Source: JBJKPP01 sp046706145 | Lineage (GTDB): Bacteria > Bacteroidota > Ignavibacteria > Ignavibacteriales > Ignavibacteriaceae | Direction: 5' to 3' | DNA length: 7,338 nt | Assembly: GCA_046706145.1 (NCBI GenBank) | Contig: JBJKPP010000040.1 | Coordinates: 1 to 7,338 of the forward strand | Shown: positions 1-5,088 of the stretch, piece after piece | How positions within the stretch are numbered: position 1 is the stretch's first letter | How the letters are laid out: each line of letters begins with the position of its first letter | Notes under the pieces: model-generated | What the model was told of the DNA's origin: nothing | Databases searched by the model: none | What the model saw: the letters and a program-made list of their open reading frames with translations, nothing else | Translations under genes and position numbers: made by a program

Positions 1-357
1 AAAAAGTTTTCAAATATTGTCGGAACGGCATCAGTACTTTTTCCTGGATTGTGCATGGGTGCCAAGGCAGGTATTTTGGCTCTTGCAAATTGTGCTCCGA
101 ATGAATGTATTAAAATATTGAAATTGTATAATGATAATAAAATTAGTGAAGCCGCTCATCTGCAAAAAAAACTAATTGACTTAAACAAAGCCGTTACAGC
201 AAAATATGGAGTCGCAGGATTAAAAGCTGCAATGGATTTAACAGGCTATTTCGGAGGACTCCCCCGTTCCCCGCTTAGCGGATTAAACGACGAACAAATT
301 GAAGATTTAAAAAACATTTTAGTAAACGCTGATATTGAAACAACAATAGAAAGTTAA
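1..357 (+). CDS. DapA-family aldolase, probable 4-hydroxy-2-oxoglutarate aldolase (C-terminal part, 5' truncated by window)
   Basis: The reading frame is open from base 1 and gives the last 118 residues of what should be a protein of about 300. The family consists of TIM-barrel class I aldolases/lyases that form a Schiff base on a lysine, which would lie upstream of this window. The visible part runs from the late barrel strands (GTASVLFPGLCMGAKAGILAL) into the C-terminal helices. The stretch N-K-A-V-T-x-K-Y-G-V-A-G-L-K-x-A-M-D-x-x-G-Y-F-G-G-x-x-R-S-P-L closely follows, from memory, the end of animal HOGA1 and its bacterial relatives, and differs from the end of true dihydrodipicolinate synthase. 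HOGA cleaves 4-hydroxy-2-oxoglutarate to pyruvate and glyoxylate in the cytoplasm (or mitochondrion in animals). The next gene, only 11 nt downstream, encodes a glyoxylate-consuming aminotransferase, which supports this assignment. Other family members (N-acetylneuraminate lyase, keto-deoxy-sugar aldolases, DapA) remain possible without the N-terminal half. Confidence 0.78.
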   Translation, partial: KKFSNIVGTASVLFPGLCMGAKAGILALANCAPNECIKILKLYNDNKISEAAHLQKKLIDLNKAVTAKYGVAGLKAAMDLTGYFGGLPRSPLSGLNDEQIEDLKNILVNADIETTIES

Positions 358-368
358 TTTTTCGAGAT

Positions 369-1484
369 ATGAATAGTAAAACTTTTCAACTGCCAAATAG
401 AATTTTACTCGGACCCGGTCCGTCAAATGTTCACCCAAGAGTTCTTGAAGCTATGAGCAGACCAACAATCGGTCACCTTGACCCAAAGTTTATTGAACTA
501 ATGGATGATATAAAATCTCTATTGAAATATACTTTTCAAACTGAAAACGAATTGACTTTTCCTGTTTCCGGTCCCGGCTCAGTTGGAATGGAAACTTGTC
601 TGGTAAATTTAGTTGAGCCAGGCTCAAAAGTGATAGTCTGCATTAATGGAGTTTTCGGTGGAAGGATGAAAGAAATAGTTCTACGGTGTGGCGCCACACC
701 GATTGTAGTAGAAGATGCCTGGGGAACAGCAGTAAGTCCGGGAAAATTAGAGGAAACTCTTAAATCTAACAAGGATGCAAAAGTCGTTGCTTTTGTTCAT
801 GCAGAAACATCCACCGGTGCAAAATCCGATATTAAACTGCTTACGGAAATTGCTCATAAATATAATTGCTTAACAATTGCTGATACCGTCACTTCACTTG
901 GAGGAATTCCGGTCAAAATAGATGAATGGAATATAGATGCATCTTACAGCGGAACGCAAAAATGTTTATCATGCCCGCCGGGACTTTCGCCTGTTACATT
1001 TAATGAGAAAGCTGTAAACTTTATCAAAAACAGGAAAACAAAAGTGCAAAGCTGGTTTATGGATATAAATTTGATTATTAATTACTGGAGCGGCGGGGCG
1101 AAACGTTCTTATCATCATACTGCCCCAATAAATTCGCTTTATGGTTTGCATGAATCTTTATTGTTGCTCCAGGAAGAAGGTCTGGAAAATTCATGGAAAA
1201 GACATGAAGAAGTAAGTCAAGGTTTTGTTGACAGTTTAAAAAAGATAAACCTTGAACCTTATGTTAAAAAAGAAGAAAGACTGCCGGAACTTGTTGCTGT
1301 TAGAATTCCGGACGGAGTTGATGATGCTAAAGTTAGAGCGAGCCTGTTAAATGATTTCGGAATTGAAATAGGCGCCGGCTTAGGTTCCCTTGCGGGAAAG
1401 ATTTGGAGAGTCGGCTTGATGGGATATTCTTGCACCAAAGAAAATGTTACAGCATGCATAAATGCTTTAAAGGAAATTTTGTAA
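369..1484 (+). CDS. alanine--glyoxylate aminotransferase (PLP-dependent, class V)
   Basis: A complete 371-residue protein, close to the usual 380-390 of this family. It should transfer the amino group of alanine (or serine) to glyoxylate, making glycine and pyruvate. The start has the family signature N-R-I-L-L-G-P-G-P-S-N (10-20). S-G-P-G-S (67-71) is the cofactor phosphate loop. Asp172 in ADTVTS should pair with the pyridine nitrogen, and Lys198 in S-G-T-Q-K is the Schiff-base lysine. Arg347 in IWRVGLMG is the expected substrate-carboxylate arginine. Phe96 in NGVFGG stands where the human enzyme has a PLP-stacking tryptophan. The ATG lies 11 nt after the aldolase stop with only a weak purine run (GAGA) before it, so the two are probably co-transcribed. 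The pairing suggests it removes glyoxylate produced by the aldolase. Serine--glyoxylate or serine--pyruvate activity is an alternative specificity that sequence alone does not exclude. Confidence 0.9.
   Translation: MNSKTFQLPNRILLGPGPSNVHPRVLEAMSRPTIGHLDPKFIELMDDIKSLLKYTFQTENELTFPVSGPGSVGMETCLVNLVEPGSKVIVCINGVFGGRMKEIVLRCGATPIVVEDAWGTAVSPGKLEETLKSNKDAKVVAFVHAETSTGAKSDIKLLTEIAHKYNCLTIADTVTSLGGIPVKIDEWNIDASYSGTQKCLSCPPGLSPVTFNEKAVNFIKNRKTKVQSWFMDINLIINYWSGGAKRSYHHTAPINSLYGLHESLLLLQEEGLENSWKRHEEVSQGFVDSLKKINLEPYVKKEERLPELVAVRIPDGVDDAKVRASLLNDFGIEIGAGLGSLAGKIWRVGLMGYSCTKENVTACINALKEIL
684..701. repeat. perfect 18-bp palindrome inside the aminotransferase gene
   Basis: CGGTGTGGCGCCACACCG reads identically on both strands and encodes R-C-G-A-T-P in the aminotransferase frame. 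It is GC-rich in an AT-rich gene. The encoded residues fit the family, so it is part of a normal coding sequence. Any further role, such as protein binding or mRNA structure, is unknown. Confidence 0.7.
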
Positions 1485-1540
1485 TAGAAACAAGTAAAGA
1501 AAACAGTTTTATAAGCTTAATAGGTAAAGTCACAACTTGT

Positions 1541-1622
1541 CATGCTGAACTTGATTCAGCATCTCAGAATCAACAAAGAGATTCCAAATCAAGCTCGCCT
1601 ACCGGACGGGCAGGTTTGGAAT
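1541..1622. repeat. intergenic nested palindromic repeat
   Basis: Two adjacent hairpins lie 57 nt after the aminotransferase stop. The first is TGCTGAA (1543-1549), loop CTTGA, TTCAGCA (1555-1561). The second has outer arms ATTCCAAA (1581-1588) and TTTGGAAT (1615-1622), and inside it a third small hairpin, CCTACC (1598-1603), loop GGACG, GGCAGG (1609-1614), with one A-C mismatch. The loop of the first hairpin (CTTGA) is the reverse complement of TCAAG (1589-1593) in the second. Repeats of this general form are frequent between genes in Bacteroidota-like genomes, and the GC-rich inner hairpin looks like a unit inserted into the older loop. It may also weaken read-through between the aminotransferase and the dehydrogenase. 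It has no poly-T tract of a classical terminator. Confidence 0.75.
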
Positions 1623-1785
1623 GATAGAATAAAGAGACTCAACAATCTGTATAATTTCCGTTATTGAATTACATTGTACATAATTCGTTTTTCAATTTCT
1701 TATTTGTCATCTTATTCATTCAAGAAATAGTTTTTATTAATTAAATCATTACCTAACTTGCCAATAAGCAGACAGGAAGGTAAAA
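1623..1785 (+). other. AT-rich leader upstream of the P5C dehydrogenase gene
   Basis: This is the rest of the 314-nt gap between the aminotransferase and the dehydrogenase. It is AT-rich, contains no convincing open frame, and must carry any separate promoter for the dehydrogenase. A TATAAT at 1650-1655 has no matching -35 box, and no clear Bacteroidota-type promoter was recognised. No riboswitch-like fold was recognised by eye. Confidence 0.4.
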
Positions 1786-1792
1786 AAGGAGA
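1786..1792 (+). promoter_or_regulatory. ribosome binding site deciding a GTG start
   Basis: AAGGAGA, a near-perfect Shine-Dalgarno site, lies 6 nt before the GTG at 1799. It is the strongest in the first half of the window and supports GTG as the true start of the dehydrogenase. Confidence 0.8.
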
Positions 1793-1798
1793 ATAATT

Positions 1799-3433
1799 GT
1801 GTCAAACGCTATATATAAAATACCGGTTCCACCAAACGAACCAATAAAAAGTTATTTACAGGGTTCACCTGAAAGAACTTCACTGAAAAAGAAACTTGAT
1901 GAAATGTATAACTCTCAAATTGAAATTCCATTTATAATTAATGGAGAGGAAATGAAATCCGGCAACGTGGTTGATATTGTCCTTCCGCACGAGCATAACC
2001 ATGTGGTAGGAAAATATCATAAAGCCGGAGAAAAAGAAGTTGGAATGGCCGTAAAGGCAGCTTTGGAAGCAAGAAAAAAATGGGCTAAACTCGATTGGGA
2101 AGAAAGATTATCAGTTTTCCTAAAAGCGGCAGATTTGTTGGCCGGTCCGTGGAGGGATACATTAAATGCTGCAACAATGTTGGGACAAAGTAAAAATGTT
2201 TTCCAGGCAGAAATAGACTCAGCTTGTGAACTTATTGATTTCTTTAGATTCAATGCATATTACGCAACTCAAATTTATCAAGAACAGCCGCTCCACTCCC
2301 CTTTCGGTGTCTGGAACAGGACTGAATTTAGACCATTGGAGGGATTTGTTTTTGCAGTATCACCTTTCAACTTTTCGTCTATAATGGGTAATCTTCCTTC
2401 GTCACCTGCAATGATGGGAAATGTTGCCTTGATGAAACCAGCAAGCACTGCTGTTCTTGCCGGCTATTATATTTACAAAATCTTTGAAGCAGCAGGACTT
2501 CCTCCTGGAGTAATTAATTTTATTCCAAGTTCAGGGGCAGCAATCGGAGACACAGTTTTAAAATCACCTCACTTGGCAGGCATCCATTTTACCGGAAGTA
2601 CAAACACTTTCCAGTTCATGTGGAAAACAGTTGGAGAAAATATAAAAAACTACAAAGCTTATCCAAGAATTGTTGGTGAGACAGGTGGTAAAGATTTTAT
2701 TTTCGCTCATAACAGTACAGATTTGGAAGAACTTGGGGCAGCAATAATACGGGGCGCTTTTGAATATCAAGGACAAAAATGTTCAGCCGCATCACGTACT
2801 TACATTCCAAAATCTATTTGGGGTGATTTGAAAGATTATCTCGGCAAAGAATTGAAAACAATTAAGATGGGTGACGTTAGAGACTTTTCAATCTTTATGA
2901 ATGCCGTAATTGATAAAGAAGCTTTCAAAAGTATAACTGCTTATATCGATTATGCAAAAAAATCATCGGATGCCGAGATAGTTTTTGGTGGAAATTACGA
3001 TGACTCCAAAGGATATTTTATAGAACCAACTATAATTCTTGCAAAGAATCCTCATTTCAAAACAATGGAAGAGGAAATATTCGGTCCGGTTCTAACTGTT
3101 TATGTTTATGAAGATGAGAAGTATGAGGAAACTCTTCACCTGTGCGATGAAACTTCTCCTTATGCATTAACAGGTGCAGTTTTCGCAAAAGACAGAATTG
3201 CAGTTAACAAAGCAAATGGTATATTGGAAAATGCAGCCGGTAACTTCTATATCAACGATAAACCAACCGGAGCAGTTGTTGGTCAGCAGCCGTTTGGTGG
3301 GGCAAGAGCCAGCGGTACAAATGATAAAGCTGGAAGTTTTCTTAATCTAATTCGCTGGGTTTCAACAAGGACAATAAAAGAAAACTTCATTCCGCCTAAA
3401 AATTATCGTTATCCTTATATGTCTGAGAAATAA
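1799..3433 (+). CDS. pruA: L-glutamate gamma-semialdehyde (1-pyrroline-5-carboxylate) dehydrogenase
   Basis: A complete 544-residue aldehyde dehydrogenase, the length of stand-alone ALDH4A1-type P5C dehydrogenases and not of the bifunctional PutA fusion. It oxidises L-glutamate gamma-semialdehyde to glutamate with NAD+, the second step of proline breakdown. The family also accepts the hydroxylated analogue to give 4-hydroxyglutamate. Visible landmarks are S-P-F-N-F (188-192, Asn191 of the oxyanion hole), LMKPAS with Lys213 for nucleotide binding, FTGST (264-268), GETGGKDF with Glu294, YQGQKCSAASR with nucleophile Cys328, EEEIFGPVL (424-432), and the P5CDH-specific C-terminal stretch GAVVGQQPFGGARASGTNDK (491-510). 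The GTG start is fixed by the strong site just upstream. No proline dehydrogenase is present in the window. It is separated from the aminotransferase by a repeat-bearing gap and is followed by a long inverted repeat, so it may be transcribed alone. Confidence 0.96.
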   Translation: MSNAIYKIPVPPNEPIKSYLQGSPERTSLKKKLDEMYNSQIEIPFIINGEEMKSGNVVDIVLPHEHNHVVGKYHKAGEKEVGMAVKAALEARKKWAKLDWEERLSVFLKAADLLAGPWRDTLNAATMLGQSKNVFQAEIDSACELIDFFRFNAYYATQIYQEQPLHSPFGVWNRTEFRPLEGFVFAVSPFNFSSIMGNLPSSPAMMGNVALMKPASTAVLAGYYIYKIFEAAGLPPGVINFIPSSGAAIGDTVLKSPHLAGIHFTGSTNTFQFMWKTVGENIKNYKAYPRIVGETGGKDFIFAHNSTDLEELGAAIIRGAFEYQGQKCSAASRTYIPKSIWGDLKDYLGKELKTIKMGDVRDFSIFMNAVIDKEAFKSITAYIDYAKKSSDAEIVFGGNYDDSKGYFIEPTIILAKNPHFKTMEEEIFGPVLTVYVYEDEKYEETLHLCDETSPYALTGAVFAKDRIAVNKANGILENAAGNFYINDKPTGAVVGQQPFGGARASGTNDKAGSFLNLIRWVSTRTIKENFIPPKNYRYPYMSEK

Positions 3434-3446
3434 AATTCTCTTAGCA

Positions 3447-3515
3447 CTTTGCGTTTCTTAGCGAACTTTGCGGTTATTATCTTACAAAGATAAATTAACC
3501 GCAAAGAACGCAAAG
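3447..3515. repeat. long intergenic inverted repeat (possible terminator)
   Basis: The left arm reads CTTTGCGTT (3447-3455), an extra TCTTAGCGAA (3456-3465), then CTTTGCGGTTA (3466-3476). The right arm, 3496-3515, is the reverse complement without the extra 10 bases. Between them TTATCT (3477-3482) and AGATAA (3488-3493) close a 5-nt loop TACAA, leaving a 2-nt bulge at 3494-3495. The whole can fold into one long stem-loop with a 10-nt bulge. CTTTGCG/CGCAAAG repeats of this type recur between genes in Bacteroidota-like genomes. Its place 13 nt after the dehydrogenase stop, with a short T run at 3523-3528, makes it a plausible terminator or transcript-end stabiliser. Confidence 0.75.
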
Positions 3516-3609
3516 TAATTATGTTTTTATAACAAACTCGCCTATTTTCTCGTTTAAAATATTTCCCTTCCTCATTCGTCTTAATATATAAGAAACATTA
3601 AACCGATTA

Positions 3610-4152
3610 ATGACAGAACGATTAAAGTTAGCTGAAAATACTTTTGCAAAAGAAAAAGGCAGATTATTCGGTTTTATACGCAAATTTGTTCCTTCTCAGG
3701 AAGACGCAGAAGACATTTTGCAGGATGTGTTTTATCAATTTATATCTGTTTCTGGTGTTGAATTAATTGACAAAGTCACAGGATGGCTTTACAAAACAGC
3801 AAGAAATAAGATAATTGATTTTAGCAGGAAGAAAAAAGCAGACAATTTTTCAAAAACATTTTCCGGTTATTCTGATGACGAAGAGGATTTTTCAATCGAA
3901 GACTTTCTACCGGCAATTGAGTTTACACCAGAGGATTTCTACCTCCAGGATGAATTTAATGAAAAACTGCAGGCTGCGCTTAATGAACTTCCAAAAGCAC
4001 AGAAAGATATTTTCATAATGAACGAAATTGAAGGAATGTCATTTAAAGAAATTTCTGAAATAACAGGTTTAAAAGTAAATACTCTGTTTTCACGTAAACA
4101 TTACGCGGTAAAGCAGCTAAAAGAAAAATTAAACAAATACTTAAATGGGTAA
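3610..4152 (+). CDS. ECF-type RNA polymerase sigma factor
   Basis: A 180-residue sigma-70-family protein of the ECF size, with only regions 2 and 4. Region 2 covers roughly residues 10-76. It includes DAEDILQDVF (32-41), the core-binding helix, and G-W-L-Y-K-T-A-R-N-K-I-I-D-F-S-R-K-K-K (58-76), the -10 recognition helix. A linker rich in acidic residues follows (about 77-115). Region 4 runs over about 118-175, with the helix-turn-helix FKEISEITGLKVNTLFSRKHYAVKQL (145-170), which should read the -35 element. It should direct polymerase to a regulon that cannot be deduced from here. No strong ribosome site precedes the ATG. The stop overlaps the start of the following membrane protein gene, so the two are translationally coupled. 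No classical anti-sigma factor with a zinc-binding domain is adjacent. Confidence 0.93.
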   Translation: MTERLKLAENTFAKEKGRLFGFIRKFVPSQEDAEDILQDVFYQFISVSGVELIDKVTGWLYKTARNKIIDFSRKKKADNFSKTFSGYSDDEEDFSIEDFLPAIEFTPEDFYLQDEFNEKLQAALNELPKAQKDIFIMNEIEGMSFKEISEITGLKVNTLFSRKHYAVKQLKEKLNKYLNG

Positions 4153-4456
4153 TAATATGCATCACAAATTTAACGGCAAACGTTTTGCAAAAGGATTCTT
4201 GTTTGGAATTATTTTCCTGGCATTTTTCTCACTTATCGTTTTCCTTTTGTGGAATTGGATTGTGCCTTCGTTATTTGGATTAAAAACCATCGGCTACTTT
4301 CAAGCAGCCGGACTTTTGATTCTATCAAAAATTTTGTTCTCCGGTTTCGGAAGAAGAGGCGGACCTCCTCACTTCAAATCAAGAGAATATTGGAAAAAGA
4401 GATTTGAAGAACAAGAAAAGAGTACAGATGAAACTGTAAGCGGAGAGAAAGCCTAA
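4145..4456 (+). CDS. small membrane protein coupled to the ECF sigma factor
   Basis: A 103-residue protein with two predicted membrane helices: about 17-37 (FLFGIIFLAFFSLIVFLLWN) and about 48-66 (TIGYFQAAGLLILSKILFS). A glycine/arginine linker G-R-R-G-G-P-P follows, then a charged helix (about 77-93) and an acidic tail. The basic start (HHKFNGKRFAK) suggests a cytoplasmic N-terminus and therefore a cytoplasmic C-terminal tail. The gene overlaps the sigma gene by 8 nt. ATG at 4157 (Met5) is an alternative start placed just after the sigma stop. Similar short proteins with an L-W-N-W-hydrophobic-P-x-L-F-G-L core accompany ECF sigma genes in Bacteroidota, as far as I recall. The context suggests it may hold or modulate the sigma factor at the membrane. 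That role is inference; I know of no established function for the family. Confidence 0.82.
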   Translation: MGNNMHHKFNGKRFAKGFLFGIIFLAFFSLIVFLLWNWIVPSLFGLKTIGYFQAAGLLILSKILFSGFGRRGGPPHFKSREYWKKRFEEQEKSTDETVSGEKA

Positions 4457-4549
4457 TTTCCTAGTGGGCTCTACTCCATAATTTTTAGCAATTGGGATTT
4501 TTCTCCCTTAAAGAAATCTTATGAGAATATACAATAAACTATAAAATTC

Positions 4550-4554
4550 AAAGG
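4550..4554 (+). promoter_or_regulatory. ribosome binding site for the small HMA-like gene
   Basis: AAAGG, 7 nt before the ATG at 4562. It is one of the few recognisable sites in this stretch and supports the small gene being translated. Confidence 0.5.
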
Positions 4555-4561
4555 TGTAAAA

Positions 4562-4777
4562 ATGGAAATCCTAATTTTGAAAACAAATATAAATTCAAAG
4601 AATGAATTTCTAACCGTGAGAGATAATCTATCTAATTCATATAAACTAAGAGAATGCACAATAGACCTTGAGGACAGAGACAAAGTCTTGCGAGTTATTG
4701 GCAATAACTTAAATCTAATTGAAGTTGCTTCACAGGTAAACAGTTTGGGGTTTGCGTGCGAAGAATTGATGGATTAA
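4562..4777 (+). CDS. small HMA-like (ferredoxin-fold) protein lacking the CxxC metal site
   Basis: A 71-residue protein whose pattern suggests beta-alpha-beta-beta-alpha-beta: strand ILILKTNI (3-10), helix about 12-26, strand LRECTIDLED (29-38), strand KVLRVIGN (41-48), helix about 50-61, and a last part GFACEELMD (63-71). This is the layout of heavy-metal-associated domains and small copper chaperones. However, the loop after strand 1 reads N-I-N-S-K-N, with no CxxC, so ordinary copper or mercury binding is unlikely. Cys31 and Cys66 are the only cysteines. The segment I-D-L-E-D-x-D-K-V-L-R-V resembles short uncharacterised proteins of Bacteroidota that share this fold. The gene has its own ribosome site 7 nt upstream and lies 105 nt after the membrane protein gene, so it may or may not share its transcript. 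Function unknown; a regulatory or protein-binding role is possible. Confidence 0.75.
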   Translation: MEILILKTNINSKNEFLTVRDNLSNSYKLRECTIDLEDRDKVLRVIGNNLNLIEVASQVNSLGFACEELMD

Positions 4778-5088
4778 ACAAGTGATATAACGTAAAATGT
4801 GCTTTTATGAAGTACAACAATTACACGAACATGTCAAAAACTAGATACATCAATTAACCCCTGCATGGACTGAAAGAATATAAAAGTTTCTTATGCTTCC
4901 ATAAAAATTAATGTGACACAACCCACATTACTTCCTCCAATCCGGTAAATTTTTGTTATTATAAAATATTAATACATTCTTTTATCAAATTATTTTTGCT
5001 TAGAGTGAGTTTTAGCTCTGTTAAGATTCGCATTCTATTATCAATGCTTAAAAATTACTTCTACAATTATTTCAATATTGGTGTAGTT
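4778..5088 (+). other. AT-rich intergenic region upstream of the gamma-glutamyltransferase gene
   Basis: This gap of 311 nt has no gene I can support. It contains one clean inverted repeat (4909-4930) and a very AT-rich stretch (about 4945-4990) where a promoter would be expected. The gamma-glutamyltransferase frame stays open back to a TTG at 4996, but the residues encoded there look unlike protein of this family and precede a good signal peptide, so I treat them as leader. Confidence 0.5.
4909..4930. repeat. 7-bp perfect inverted repeat, candidate operator
   Basis: TAATGTG (4909-4915) and CACATTA (4924-4930) are exact reverse complements separated by 8 nt. The spacing and symmetry suit a dimeric regulator site. 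It lies about 160 nt before the start of the secreted gamma-glutamyltransferase. No adjacent regulator gene is visible to match it. Confidence 0.4.

Noticed and set aside
1..357. Start of the first gene at the ATG at base 49
   Set aside because: The residues before it (GTASVLFPGL region) continue the conserved aldolase barrel in the same frame, so the gene begins outside the window.
1403..1624. 73-residue + strand frame running off the aminotransferase end into the repeat
   Set aside because: It lies out of frame over the conserved aminotransferase C-terminus, and its tail is only translated palindromic repeat.
1650..1655. TATAAT as a promoter -10 box for the dehydrogenase
   Set aside because: No -35 match at the right distance, and Bacteroidota-like genomes use a different promoter form. 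In such AT-rich DNA the word is expected by chance.
3434..3609. CRISPR-like repeats after the dehydrogenase
   Set aside because: The CTTTGCG/CGCAAAG units form a single inverted pair, not regularly spaced direct repeats with spacers.
4457..4561. Terminator between the membrane protein and the HMA-like gene
   Set aside because: The only stem (GGGA/TCCC near 4494-4507) is four base pairs long and has no T tract.
4996..5088. In-frame upstream extension of the gamma-glutamyltransferase from a TTG
   Set aside because: It would place 31 residues ahead of a well-formed signal peptide, has no ribosome site at the TTG, and is as AT-rich as the non-coding leader.
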